The notes beneath the pieces are model-generated. The model ran no database searches, was not told the origin of the DNA, and saw only the letters and a program-made list of their open reading frames with translations. Shown piece by piece: positions 22,980-35,760 of a stretch of DNA of 64,000 nt (position 1 is the first letter of the stretch; each line of letters begins with the position of its first letter). Where the stretch lies: positions 38,626,967 through 38,690,966 of the forward strand of contig OX359281.1 in assembly GCA_947179155.2 (NCBI GenBank). Reading direction: 5' to 3'. The position numbers were made by a program, and so were the translations under genes. The stretch is from Hedera helix (Eukaryota > Streptophyta > Magnoliopsida > Apiales > Araliaceae).

Positions 22980-24217
22980 GATAAATAAAGATTAATGAAA
23001 AGGACACGATTTGTTCATGGATGGGAAAGGTAGGTAGTTAAGTTGGCTATTTCACATCTGAGGCGACTCTTTTTGAACCGTGTGTGGAGTGCCTCATATT
23101 CTACCAGAAATACCCCTTTTCTTGATCAGAACTACTAAACTGCCCTTGGTTGATAGCCTCAATTTCAAGGTATCTTACACAAATGAAATACTACATTTTG
23201 TTTGTTTAATCAGTTGACCAAGGTTGGTTGTTTTTTATTTTATTTTTTATTTTTATATTCCCATTGGGTTGATGAACTAATATAAACTTTTGACCTCTAG
23301 ATTGTTCCTTACTGTATTTGCCACGGAAAGGACATAGGTGGATGGCCAGCCCTTTCTACACTTGAGAGTTCTTTAATTTGACTAGGCTCTGTCTGTATTC
23401 AACCCCCTTCTTCCCACCCCACTCCCTCTTCAAATTTCATTTTTGTACTTCTCCTCTCTCTCTCTATCTCTCTCTCTCTATATGTATATATATAAAAATA
23501 TAAGTGGGACATGGTGGCTATGAGATAAAACTAGAAGAGTGGATCTTGCTTTGACAAGGTGGACTAGTCTATGGTAGTAGAAGAAATTTTGGGGGGTCTT
23601 GTCACAAAGTTTGGAACAACGAGGTTAATAGAGATTCTTATTTGTACAGTTTAATGGTTTCAATGTGAATCAAGGAGTTGACAAAGTCAATTGGAGAGAT
23701 GTTTAAGGATTTTGTTAACGTAGATAATAGTTAAGGAAAGCCTAAGTCTTGGCTTACTTTATTAGAATGTTTCCCCCATTTGATATGGCTTTTTTTTCTT
23801 CTTTCTTTTACGCCTTCATTACTGTCATTTATTAATAATATATTTAATATTTATTCAACTATGTAGAGTGTTGGTATATTAAGTCAAAATTATCAAAAGA
23901 GATTATAATATCACATATTCACATGGAATTAACATATAACATGTCGTATATGGTGGACTCAGTTGATAATAAATTTAAAGTTATAGGTGTGGGCGATGAC
24001 CAATAAATACTGTGCATCGAGTTGGTTATAACTCCTACATAAGACCTTCAAGATATTGTATTAATGATTCGATTGAAGCAATCAAACATACGATGAACTT
24101 TTGGTAATAGAGAAGATATTTTAAATATTGTTTTAATAGCTTACTGCTTATTACCATTGTATAAGAAACCGTTCAAACATATGACTTTTTATTTGCCCTT
24201 GTTAAAAAAAAGGATTA
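22980..24217. other. Intergenic DNA upstream of the small minus-strand gene
   Basis: CT-rich and (TA)n runs occur at about 23440-23490. No coding frame or mobile-element end could be supported. Confidence 0.45.
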
Positions 24218-24938
24218 TTTTACCAGTTTAATCAATTAGGAGATTACACTTTTATTTTATTTTTATTTTGGAGATTGTCTTTTTAATTTTTTCTGATTAT
24301 GTCTAATTGATAGTTATGCGTTTATTCAATTTGTTTCTTTTTATTGAATAAAATTATGTAATTCCACTGTCCCAAATTAAAAGTTTATTATTGGTTTTTG
24401 AAAGTTAATTTAAAATATTTTTAATCTCAAAAATAATAAAATATATAAAAAATTATGAAATAACAAAATTTTAATTAGGAGTACATTTATAAATTTTAAA
24501 TATTCATCGTTATATTGATTATTGATACTTTTAAAATCTTGTAATGATGATTTTAGATACTCTTATAATTAGGTATTTATTAATTTTTTAAAGTAAATTT
24601 AAGACATTACAAACTCAGTTTAAAAAAATTCATTAATAATTAACATAATGATGAAAATTTAAAATGTATAAATGTACTACTAATTAAAATTTTGTTATTT
24701 CATAAATTTTAATATATTTTATTAATTTTGAGATTAAAAATATTTTAAATTAACTTTCAAAAACCAATAACAATATTTTAATTTGGGATGAAGGAAGTAC
24801 ATAATTTCATTCAATAAAAAGAAACAAATTAAACAAACGCATATCTATCAATTAAACTTAATCAGAAAAATTGAGAAGACAATCTTCAAAGTGAAAAAAA
24901 TTAAAAGTTCAATCGCCTAATTGAAAAAACTGATAAGA
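24218..24938. repeat. Large imperfect palindrome (foldback/MITE), about 720 bp
   Basis: The two halves are mutually complementary over about 350 bp each. CAGTTTAATCAATTAGG near 24225-24240 pairs with CCTAATTGAAAAAACTG near 24916-24932. TTATTGAATAAAATTATGTA pairs with TACATAATTTCATTCAATAA. The Stowaway-like segment CCCAAATTAAAAG pairs with TTTTAATTTGGGA. The centre is near 24570. No open frame is present. Target duplications were not identified, and the Stowaway-like core may be nested in a longer inverted duplication. Confidence 0.6.
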
Positions 24939-25468
24939 CAATTCCCAAAGTGAAAAAATCCCCAAAGTAAAAAAAATTAAAAGTTTTATCACTTAATTAA
25001 AAAAATTGAGAGCTCAATTCTCAAATAAATAAAACGTTAAAAGTTCAGGATATTAATTTATATTTAGACCTAAAAATAAAGATTGGACTTTTGATGATGA
25101 ATTAATTATAAGATAATTCTAATATCTCTAAATTGTTTTAATTAATCGCGAGAGGTACTTAGGTAGGGTGTACAATTAAGGTTGTGTAAATCAGCGTTCA
25201 AATTAATGTTTTTGCTACTTATTTTCCTTTTTGTAAGTAATATATTTTCACCTATGTTCTTATTTTATTCTTTCTCTATTTCTTCTAGTATTTTATTAAT
25301 TTTCTTAAAATAATAATTTAATTTGTATAATAAATTAAGTTTGAGATCATATGAAATAATTAGTATACTATTAATTTTTTAATATTTCTTTTTAAATTTT
25401 AATTATTTATTTATTATATCTATCTATCCATATGATAAAGGGAGAGGGGAGAAGAGAAGAGGGATGGG

Positions 25469-26023
25469 TAGGGGTGCCCAATAAATCGAAAAAAATAAAA
25501 AAATTGACCGAATCAAACCGAATCGTTAAAAATTTAAACCAAAAAGTATAAAATCGAAAAATCGAATATTGTAAAATCAAAAAATCGAGACTAGAAACCA
25601 AGCCGAAACCTATCGAACTAACTGAACAATTTAAAATTATAATATAATTTATATGCATTTTTAATAAATATTTATTTTAGTTATGAAACTTAAGATTTAA
25701 TAAATTTAATTTAGTTATGATAATTAGTTACACAAGTACATTACATGTATAATGATATACACACTTGATTTTAAATTAAATTTGAATACAATATTTTAAA
25801 CTTAACCGCGTATGGTTAAGTTTTAATAACCAACTCTTCTCTTATACTTAAATTTTAATAACTGACTAAATCGATTAAACCGACCGATTTAATCGATAAC
25901 CGAGTAAATGGATAATCGATTACGGAGTAAAAATTTGGACGATTTTGATTTTGAATTTTTTATAACCGACTTAAATGATTTGATTATTTTTTTACCGACT
26001 AAATCGACCGTTGTGCACCCCTA
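25469..26023. mobile_element. hAT-like non-autonomous element, 555 bp
   Basis: The ends are inverted repeats: TAGGGGTGCCCAATAAATCGA at the left, and the inverse of the right end reads TAGGGGTGCACAACGGTCGA. This TAGGGGTG(t/c)NCAA terminus is typical of plant hAT MITEs. The flanking 8-mers GGGATGGG and AGAACGGG match at 5 of 8 positions, consistent with a decayed 8-bp hAT target duplication. Many AATCGA/AACCGA words fill the subterminal regions. There is no transposase. Confidence 0.6.
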
Positions 26024-27630
26024 AGAACGGGTGCTGGTTATTTTTGAAGGCTCTGTCATAATATATCAATAATTACCTTATTTTCTCTCTCGTACTTATT
26101 ATCCCTATAATTCATATTTTTTAACTTTTATTTAAATATTTTAAGCTTTTTTTTTAATTGCACACATATAATGTGTCACATAGATTAATATATTATTAAA
26201 AAAAGAAAAGAAATATAACTACTTTTTAGTAAAGTTGTGTAACAACTTGTGTTAAAATAAATATTTATTGACATTGTCCAATTTTTACTTTATCACTCTT
26301 TCCTACAATTAATTGGCACAAGAAGATACTTAAAAAAAAATTACTTTACAGTTTTTAAATTGAACACTCATAGATTGTGTAGCATAAAAATAAGTATAAG
26401 TATATATTATTTAAATATTATATTTATTTTAATTATTAAAAAATAAAAAAATATATTAAAATTCGTATTATATTTTAAAATAAATATAATATTTAATTCA
26501 CAATTTGTGCCTAATAGGACTAGTATAAAATACCAGGAGCCTTATAGGGGCATTTGCAATAATTGGACGGAATTGAGGGACAGATTAATTAGGATGTAGC
26601 AAGTGGTGGAGTTGATTGATGACGTAGAATTAACGGCTTAACTGGGGAGAAATAAGGTAGGTTATGCGGTTAAGTTTGTTGGTAGTGGTCGGCTGCCAGC
26701 AGCTTATGCGTGACGCATCAGGAAACTCTGCCATTTGGCAACATGTGAAATAATTCATTTAAAAATTTATAAATATTAAAAATATAATTTTATTTCATAA
26801 TTATCTCTAAATCTTTCTTTTGTACATCCGAGATGATCAAAGAAAGAAATGGTTAATATATATCGACTAAAAGTGCGTTATCAGAAGAAGGATAGTTATA
26901 TTAATTTTATATACTCAAAAGATGCCTAAAATTATTAATATAATGGTAATGACATAACAATAGAATGGTGACAGTTAACTTGAAGTTCTTGTGCTATTTT
27001 ATATCACTAACATTAAAATAAGGGTCAAAGTTTAGACCGCTCACAATAATTTCTTTTTTAGAACAAAAAATTTAATTATTCTAGTGGAGCATTATGTTAT
27101 TTTTTATAATGAACTAGTAAATTTTTGTTCAACCTTCTTGCTTTGAATAGAAGGAAGAATATATGATATGAAAGTAGTTATTAAGTCTTGTTCTTTAGTA
27201 AAATATAAGTTATTGTTTGAGAGTTATATTGCTAAAAGAAGTTGTAATGATAGAGTCAGTACTCATGCCATGAATTGAATTAAGCAATGCCTATGCACTC
27301 AGCTGTTGAAAGTAGTTAATTAGTTATATCCAAATCATTATGCTTAATTTGCCATTGATCAACGATCAGGATTATAGCAGCTTAACATGGTTTAGGCTTT
27401 CCTTCCAACAACGGATTGATCAATAGTATTTCAGTAGGAACAAAGTTTTCTTGGGCACGAATTATGTTGCGTAATTTGTAATAGAAGCAAAACTACTTTC
27501 TATGTCTTCACTTTGGATTTGAAAGCGTCAAAAATAAAAGTAGGTGCTCTAGTGGTTGGTAATTAACCGGCTAAAACTTTTTACAGGTCAACCCAACTCC
27601 CAAATCCTGAAACTTCCTTATATTGTGGGT
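26024..27630. other. Intergenic DNA, no gene seen
   Basis: AT-rich sequence with a slightly GC-richer patch at about 26520-26750. All frames are short and unrecognised. Confidence 0.45.
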
Positions 27631-27631
27631 C

Positions 27632-27841
27632 TTAGTAGCACACGCATCGCGTGTTTAAATTTATATGAGATAAAATAAGAATTTTATAAAATTTAAAAGA
27701 CTAAATTGAACGATAAAAAAAATTAATATCAAAGGACAAAATAGTGATATAACTAAACTTATAAAGATGAGAGAAAAAAATATATATATAATACGGTTAT
27801 AGTAACGACGTCAACGATTCTGGAGAACCGCTTTATAATAT
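27632..27841 (-). mobile_element. Helitron-like non-autonomous element (candidate), about 210 bp
   Basis: On the minus strand the unit begins TCTATATTATAAAGCGG and ends with a 6-bp-stem hairpin (ACACGC/GCGTGT, 27640-27654) followed by CTAA (27632-27635). This matches the Helitron layout of a 5' TC and a 3' hairpin plus CTRR. Its internal sequence resembles the candidate at 7699-7925. The hairpin-to-CTAA spacing is only 4 nt, and the next base is G instead of T. Confidence 0.35.
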
Positions 27842-27884
27842 AGATAATTCTACCAAATTCTGTGGGCCTGTGGTATAAATTATA

Positions 27885-28010
27885 ATGAATAAGTTTACAA
27901 ATACAAATTTAAAGACAAACTCTCATCTCACTATTAAAAAGTGGGACATCCGTGTTAGGTCCAACTTTTTAATGGTGAGATGAGAGTTTGTGTTTAAATT
28001 TCTTTTTGAT
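27885..28010. repeat. Hairpin MITE
   Basis: ACAAACTCTCATCTCAC (about 27913-27929) is mirrored by GTGAGATGAGAGTTTGT, with outer arms AAATTTAAA/TTTAAATTT and a short loop around GACATCCGTGTTAGGTCC. The core matches, with divergence, the segments near 5370 and 11450, so it is a dispersed family. Confidence 0.55.
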
Positions 28011-28999
28011 GTTTGCGTGTGTGGAATTATCTAATTATAACCCTCATCTTAGCTAAGAAAGAAGAAAAAGAATAACTATTCAAGTGAGATTAAAACCGGT
28101 ACAAAGGAACAAAGGCAAATGCTTAATGTTACATAGTGACGCGTTAGATAGTTTAGACCGACCTTAACAAGAGAGGAAAAAAGACCTCAAAAAGATCCAT
28201 AAGCCCAATGTTACAAAGGAAAAAATGGTCTAAATACAATTGATGCTCTTTCCAATAAACAAATGACTCAATTGTTAAAGAAGTCGGCCTGTTCTCAAAT
28301 TGGATAGGCTTAGCCTCTTAGGAAAGGGTTTTCTTGTGCTCAGTTTAGCGAGCTAGATATAAAAAAATCTGACCTCCTTAAGAATTTTATGAATCCCTCT
28401 CCTCTACAAAATAACAAAAACAAAGCTCTGTTATATTAATAGTAATAAGAGCATATATATCTCCTAGTTTCAAAGGCCCGCATAATTTAACCAAAAAGAA
28501 AATGTAATAATTTTGGAAGCCCCGAAAATCAATAACTGATAGAAGTATTCAGTATTGAGTATTGATATTTATTAATTTTGTTCCAGCGTATTTCTTTGGA
28601 TTCAGTTGATTATTTGAAGGTCAGACATTATAATCAAAATTATAGTGCACCAATTATTATATCTAAATGACATTCCCATGTTAAAAACCAAAACCATGCA
28701 TTTAATTATTTTGAAAAATGCAGCCTGTTTCTCATTTAATTGTTTTTTTTTCCTTTTGACAAAAGCATCTGCATTACCTTTCCGCTTTGGGTGTACTCTG
28801 ATATACCTTAATTAGGAGTATGTGTCCCCCAAAATATTATTACAAAGTTTTGAACTAGTACCATACGTACTAATCATGATGTCCACGATTAGTTCTTTTC
28901 TCGTTGTTGTTGGGTTACGCCTTCCAATTGCGAGCGCTGTAGTGCCCTATTCCCGGCCACAAATGTATCTAACTCTCTAGCTTTGATTTGCTCCTCGAT

Positions 29000-30890
29000 C
29001 GATTAGCTCTTTGAGCTGATAACATTGTTCCGTATCATGTCCTATATTCCGATGCACAATACTGATCTCTATCTTTGCTGATAACATTGTTCCGTATCAT
29101 GTCCTATATTCCGATGCACAATACTGATCTCTATCTCTCCTGTTGCTTGAGGTTATCATTCTCAGGGGTTGCTTGAAGAAAGGGCGGCTTTTGATCTTAT
29201 TCAGAATCTTCGCCCGGTCGGTGTTTAGGGGGATACGGGCCTTCGGATCTTCTCTTGCCTTGTATGGAACTGCTGTCCGAACGTTTTCCCCATCATGATT
29301 TTGTCCTATCATTCTTATCCTCCCGACGGTCATCTCTCTGATTTTTACAGATTCAATTAGTATGAAGTTCATTTCATGATAAGTTGGACAATAAATCAAT
29401 ACAGTACTGACACGCAGAGAGAGAGAACACCCCGGCCTGCGTGTCAATACTGTATTGGTCAATTGTCAAACTTACCATAAAGTTAATTTTATGCTAATCG
29501 GATTCGATTTTTACTGTCATCATTCCCCCAACCACTTTTCAGGGCCCGAAGGCCTTTTCAATCTCCACATAACTTTATCCAGTCGTAGAGCTCATTTAAC
29601 GTCATTGACATCTCCTTGATGCATGATTCCACCAACTATCTCGATACCTCTTTATTTATCCCGGTGTATAGGAATCCAAGCGCTTGTGCATTGGTTTATC
29701 TGTGCTACATTCAAGGCAGCCTCTTTGAATCTTTTCACGTAAGACTGCAAAGTCTCATTAGCCCCCTTTATGTCATGTACAATAATGATACAGTCTACTT
29801 ACCCTTCTTTTTATACGTTTGAAAATGGCTCATGAATTGTTCCTTCAACTGCACAAAATTTGCTTTTGATCGTGGTTTGAGAGTATGAAACCACGCATTT
29901 GCTGAATCTTTCAGTGTACTGGTGAATAACAAAGCACATGGCAACATCATCGTGCCCGAAATGTGTCATCATCGACTCGTATTTCGTCAGTTATTTGTAG
30001 GGGTCTCCTCTCTCGTTATACATCGATAGCTTAGGCATAGTGGGCTTGCCTCTATGAATGGGGATTCGGCACTAAAGGTTCTCTCCCCTCGGGCTAATTT
30101 CAGATGTCTTTCCAATTGATTCATTTTTTTAAGATGATATCATCCATGGTTTGAACAACTTGGACGGGAGTACCGGCTTGTGGATCAGGTGTCACTGAGG
30201 TAAAAATAGGGAATTACTGTTGTGGAGTCTGTAGGTTTGGCGAAGGTATCTCAGTGCTAGGGATTCCATTGTTCAGCCGGGGGTGGTTGTGCATTCATGT
30301 TCGAGATTTGAGGAGTAAGGTTTGTGCTTCAGGATTCCCTAGTGTGATCTCTTTTGCTCTAGGGACTCGCTTCCTGACCTCTATTTATCTGTTTCTTTAC
30401 CCTTTCTGTCTCAATAAGCATCATTTCTTCAATGATTGCCCTTCTTTACTCAGCAAACACCGTCAAGTGTGTGTCCTCCCTTACCTTATGCTCGAGATCA
30501 CTTGTTTGATAGTGATTTTGGCAGTTTAAGTGTTCTTGATTGGCTCTACGCTTGTTAAGGGTCGAGCGTAGATCTAAAAGTTCAAAATTATTGATATCCA
30601 GAATTCTATTATGTCCCTCGTGTGCGTTGTTTCGTTTGCCAATGTGAAGTTCAAGGTTTAGAAAATCAGAAGTATCCGAACCGAGACGATTGAATGCTGA
30701 ATTTCGCCAATCGTTTCCATTGGTTAATTTGGACGTGGTTGTTATACTAGGGCTCAATTGCTCTCAGGGCTCGGTAATAAACCCGGGCCTGGGTGGTGCC
30801 GGGACTATAGTGTGGACTCGGGCTCTCGGGCTCCGTTCCTTGACACCTATAATGCAGTTAAATAATAATATTAAATGAAGTGAGGGTTAG
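29000..30890 (-). pseudogene. Degenerate Ty3/gypsy gag region
   Basis: Several broken minus-strand frames make up an old gag. From high to low coordinates: an N-terminal part with DLRSTLNKRR (within 30446-30757); a retrotransposon-gag core, LQSYVKRFKEAALNVAQIN (near 29690-29770); and a later part with IPLNTDRAKIL and FFKQPLRM, then RDRDQYC (29097-29462) and a shifted GHDTEQCYQLKEL (near 29040-29100). The YC...H/GHDTEQC arrangement is the zinc-knuckle-like end of gypsy Gag proteins. Stops and frameshifts are frequent, and no pol or LTRs were found, so it is a fragment. Confidence 0.7.
29020..29140. repeat. 60-bp tandem duplication inside the gypsy relic
   Basis: Two adjacent, near-identical 60-bp copies start GCTGATAACATTGTTCCG and end ACTGATCTCTATCT. 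The duplication falls at the zinc-knuckle-coding part of the gag relic and contributes to its frame disruption. Confidence 0.85.
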
Positions 30891-33800
30891 TTACATTTAC
30901 CGAAGGGAAATTTGAAACATTATACCAAATTTAATCTCTTTTTAAAAAAGAACGCTTTTTTACTTTTATTTTGTGGCGTATAAAAAAGATGACACTCAAT
31001 TTCATTTTGGATTTCAATTGAATTGCTTAATCCAAGTCAAGTCACTTGGGTTAATGATTTATTTTTCCGAATTGCTAAAATATTTAGCATGTGGAAGTTG
31101 GAATTTAGAGGTAAGCTAGGTACTACGTATTACTGGCTTAGCTCACCGATTAGCTCAAAAAAGAAAAGAAAAGGAGATTCATAGTCCAACGTATTCAGTA
31201 TTGATAACGTTGATTAACTCTACTATAATTATAATATTATCTCCGTTCTGAATTATAAGATTAATATTACTTTTAAATCTTACGACAAGTAGTATTTTGT
31301 ATGAAGTTTATGATAGTTATATTTGTATCGACATCAATTTAATGAATTTGTGTCAATTTTAAACTTAAAAATATTGAATGATGGTAGTATATCATATGTA
31401 TAATTAGCAGAACTGTTGTCATTATCATTTGATTCCACAAGTGCTTCTGCTGCTTCTTCCAATTTCCAAAGTGAATAAAAATAGACTATAAGAGGAGGGC
31501 ACAGACATATATAATAGGAGTATATTAATGTCCTACGTTTGTACGTTTGTGTTTTAGAATGGTCAATGTTGGCATCCCCTGAAACACAAAAGGATATAGA
31601 AACAAAGGAGCTAGTATATAACTATATATTATTGAAAGTACGTATATATCAACCAGTCAACAACTATCATGCCTGCGATTTTATTTTATATTTTTGTCGC
31701 AGACAGATAGGCCAGGGACGAGGCTTAAGTTTAAATTGTCTGCACTTGTGCATGCATGTTATGGGCTTATGGCTGCATATCCTCATTGATAGATTAAATT
31801 TCTTGACAACCAACAAGAGAGCTACAAAATATTGATGATTTCATTGTCTTTTCTGGGATTTTTCTTTTCCATCTAATTAGTAGCAAAATATGGGAATTGG
31901 GAATGGTAAACAAAAGGGAGCTAAGGAATCAATCTGGAAACACTAAAATTTTAATATATAACTAGGAATTAATATATTTATTCCGTAAAGCATATGTGTC
32001 TAAGATTTACTAGTATATTAGTTTATTCTAGAAATAATGTTCTCTCTCTTTCTTTTTTTTTCTTTTTCTGTGTTGGGCCGGGTTGTTACTGTGGTTCAAA
32101 CTAATCCAAAGCCTGACGTATGAAAGCATGTGGGTTGAACTAAGATGACAAAGGGAAAGAACATTAATATTATCTTGCCTATATTAATCCCTCCATTGCT
32201 CCTAAGGTGGTTAATTGTATGCTTCATACGTTGATTGTTAATTAAATTTGAGTAAATGGGGAAGGGGATATACTAAAATTAGAAAAAGGAAATGTAAAGG
32301 GTTAATTAATTAGAACCTACATTCATACAATTGGAAGACGAGGGGCTTAAATACAAATAGGTGCATTCTACAGTGCAAAAATGAAAATGAACGAATATCT
32401 TAAGGCAATATTAATCTCAAACCATGCAACGCAAGAGAAAAAAATATAAAGGTATTATAGGTCATAATATATACTCACTTAAATATAGATTACTGGTAAT
32501 AGAAAATAGTTATATTAGGTTATTTCTGTTTGGTATAAGATATGTGATTACAATATTTTATATTGTCAGTGTTTGATATGAATTTAAGATTATCGGATGT
32601 ATTTTTTTTAATATTAATCTTTTACTAAAATATCCTTATATTAACTTTAGTCAAATGATTCACCCAAATGATTATTGTTAAACTTAATTAACAATCATCA
32701 ATTAATTAATTCAATATTACATTAAAAAAATCGTATTAAATTATTTAATATGCTTATAATAAAATAATAATTCATGATTTATTCAATTATGAAGTACAAA
32801 AATTTCAAGTATGTCGATAATAATAAATTAATATAATAAAGATATTTATGCGACTAATAAGGATATTTATGTCTCAACTATTAAAATATAAAGAATATTT
32901 TTGTTTGAATAAAAATTTTAAGATGATCAACATGTGGTAATCTCATATTACCACCTATTTTTTGGCAATTTATCCTATACCCACCTTTTGGTGGACATCT
33001 TGACATTTTATCATGTATTTGATTACTAGGAATGCAAAATTATCATATCTATAATGATGATCAACTCATATTATCGAATATGTAAGATGATCGATCACTT
33101 TAGATGATCTATAAAGTCAATAAATGGTTTGTAAGTACTATATGTATATATATTCCTAATTATTCTGTCAATGATGTAGAGAGCTTTTATATAAAGAAAT
33201 GCAGATTCATGCCTGCAAAAGAAATTTCAAAGACACGCTTAAAAATATTTAGCCAGGAAAATGTGTACCTTAAAAGCACCATCAACTTCAAATTTAATTT
33301 TTTTTAATTAATTTAAATAAAATTAAAATTAATTTTGTACTTTGAAACGGAAAGGATATTATTAAAGAATTTCTGATGCATCGTGTATTTATGACTATCC
33401 GCATAGAAATTTAGTTTAAGATGGAGTCAGCATCGAATATAATCTTCTTGATGCTGATGCACGCGAATACCCCACATGCATGTTTGATCATCACTAGTTC
33501 TAATTTCTAATCAGCATCATGATTTAGCCTTTTTTTTTACATAAGCATGCGCTGCTTCTTGCGTATTTGTTCAAACCATTCATTCTCTCAATATGTTTGT
33601 GTGTGAAATATGAATTTTACCAAGTAATTAAGCATTATTGGCGGACAGCATGCAGATTAATGGTATTAGTAGTACTTTAAGAAAGGTCCACTCCATTTTA
33701 GAGTATATATGCAATGTATATGCATGCATGAAAGTGTCAACACCGCAGTCTTTCTCCACATTTTCCTACATAGATAGATTTTTATATGGATAGAAAGACT

Positions 33801-34472
33801 GCGACAGAGAATAACAGTGGTAAGTAGATTATATTTGGAGATAAATTAAGAAACAAAAAAAAAAGGAGTAACGTAACAGACAATATATATATATATATAT
33901 ATATATAAAAGACCCAAAACTTCTCATGTTGAGGGCAGGGGGGCGATAGCAAAAAATTCTTGCACCGCAAGTGAGTTCGACCATTTCAAACCCACGTGCC
34001 CTAAAATAGTTCTTGCTTAGGACAACGACTCCCGCATCTTTCTTTCTTTCTTTTTATTTTTATTTTTAATTTTTCCTTTCCTTAGTACTGTTCAATGGAT
34101 AAAATCTAGCTCTCTCTATATATAATTATTAATTTTCCACAACCAACTAAAATACTTGAACAGAACAGAACAAAAAAAGGAAAAAAATTCAAGTTTAACG
34201 TGAGAAGGAAGGAAGGAATAAAAAGTCATGACGGTTATGGTCAATTCCTTCTACAACAAGAACTCAATTAAGAAGAATTCTCTTTTCCCGGGAAATATAA
34301 TATATTGAGGTAAAATACAAATAAAAATAAGTGAAGAAAAAATTCTTATCTTTATTTATGGGGGAAATTAAAGAAACAACTAGAGTCGATCGATCATGTT
34401 TGAATCTACAACATACTAATACATAGTCGTTATTCTTAACAATAAGACCTCTTAATTGGCAAGTAGCTCATT
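30891..34472. other. Intergenic DNA between the gypsy relic and the young gypsy element
   Basis: No gene could be supported. About 31241-31391 is a fragment of the Stowaway-like family (CTCCGTTCTGAATTATAAGAT). A (TA)n run is at about 33883-33906. Confidence 0.45.
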
Positions 34473-35437
34473 CGGATCGTAAGACCCCGAATTTTATGAA
34501 ATACAAAATTTAATTTTTCTTCATATATATATTTTTTGAAACAGTAAGTGGTTAAATCGATAAAGTTAAAAGTTAAGGATGTTATGTGCAAATTTTATTT
34601 TGTCGGACAATATTCGCTTTGTCGGGGAATATTCGTTTGGTCGGGGAATATTCGTTTGGTCCGACGGCGCCGAAATAACAAATTATTGGTGGACCCCACA
34701 ACGGAATATTTGTCGGATATAGAAAACGACAGAAATAACCTTTTTAAATAAAAATAGTCAACGGAACTGTTAAAATACCGGTGATAAAAGAATAGTAGCA
34801 TACGGTAGTTATTGGTATTTTCTGTAGCACTCGGTACTCTACAGTAACACACGGTATTGCATAGTGTCTCATATTTTTGGTCTGATAATTGACACCGTAA
34901 CTGTTACGCATCATTTCATCGATAATTGTCACTGCATAATATTTTATATTATCAATTCAATAATTGTTGTTACACAGTATTTTGCATTATTGATTTAATA
35001 ATTGTCATTACACTGTATTTTATATCATTGAGTCAATAATTGTTGTTGCACTGTTTTTAAAATTATTGAACCTAATAATTGTCACAGTAACATATGCACA
35101 GTAATTCACATTATTGAATCAATAATTGTCATTACACAGTAACGTATGCTTTATTTTACATTATTGTTATCTCTATTATGATGTTATTTAAACAGTTGTA
35201 TTTCATTAATTTATTGACTTGATATCTAAGAGCTAACTATACTGTATTTATAACAATTAGTCATAATAATTGAATTGATAAAGTTATTTGTTTATAATAT
35301 AAAGTTAAGTGATTATTAGGTGATATGAAATGAATGGTGTAGATTAAAGATAATATAATATTTGAAATGGATGGTGTAGATTAAAAGATGATCTTTAAAT
35401 GAATGGTTTAGATTAAATGAATGATAAGATTTTTGGC

Positions 35438-35445
35438 TATAAATA
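35438..35445 (+). promoter_or_regulatory. LTR TATA box (gypsy element)
   Basis: TATAAATA is embedded in the short palindrome GGCTATAAATAGAAGCC. A CT-rich leader with TTCTTTCTTTCTCTCTC follows 40 bp downstream, consistent with the pol II start of the element transcript. The same site is at 41792-41799 in the 3' LTR. Confidence 0.6.
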
Positions 35446-35760
35446 GAAGCCTTAACTTAAGGATTTTTCATAAACTTCCTTACTTGTTCTTTCTTTCTCT
35501 CTCTAAATACTTCTTGTGAAAGTTCTCTCTAAGTGTGCTTAAGTCATCTTGAGTATTTGTGAAGATCTATAAGTATACGTGTACTGTTCAAGTTAATCAA
35601 CCTCATTTAAATCAATATCCAGTCACGTGTTGAGGTAAGGGATACCATCTTTTTCATCTTCCATTATTCAAACATACTATGGTAAGGGATTATCATTATT
35701 TGATTCTCGATAATAATATTGTTTCTTCCTTACTCATAAGACGTGCATTTTATTTCCATG

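Noticed and set aside
29616..30529. Plus-strand frames opposite the gypsy relic
   Set aside because: The coding signal (Gag motifs) is on the minus strand; these are shadows.
34548..34932. Open frames of 62-85 codons near the gypsy LTR start (and their copies at 40902-41286)
   Set aside because: They are AT-rich, overlap on both strands, have no domain, and are duplicated only because the LTR is duplicated.
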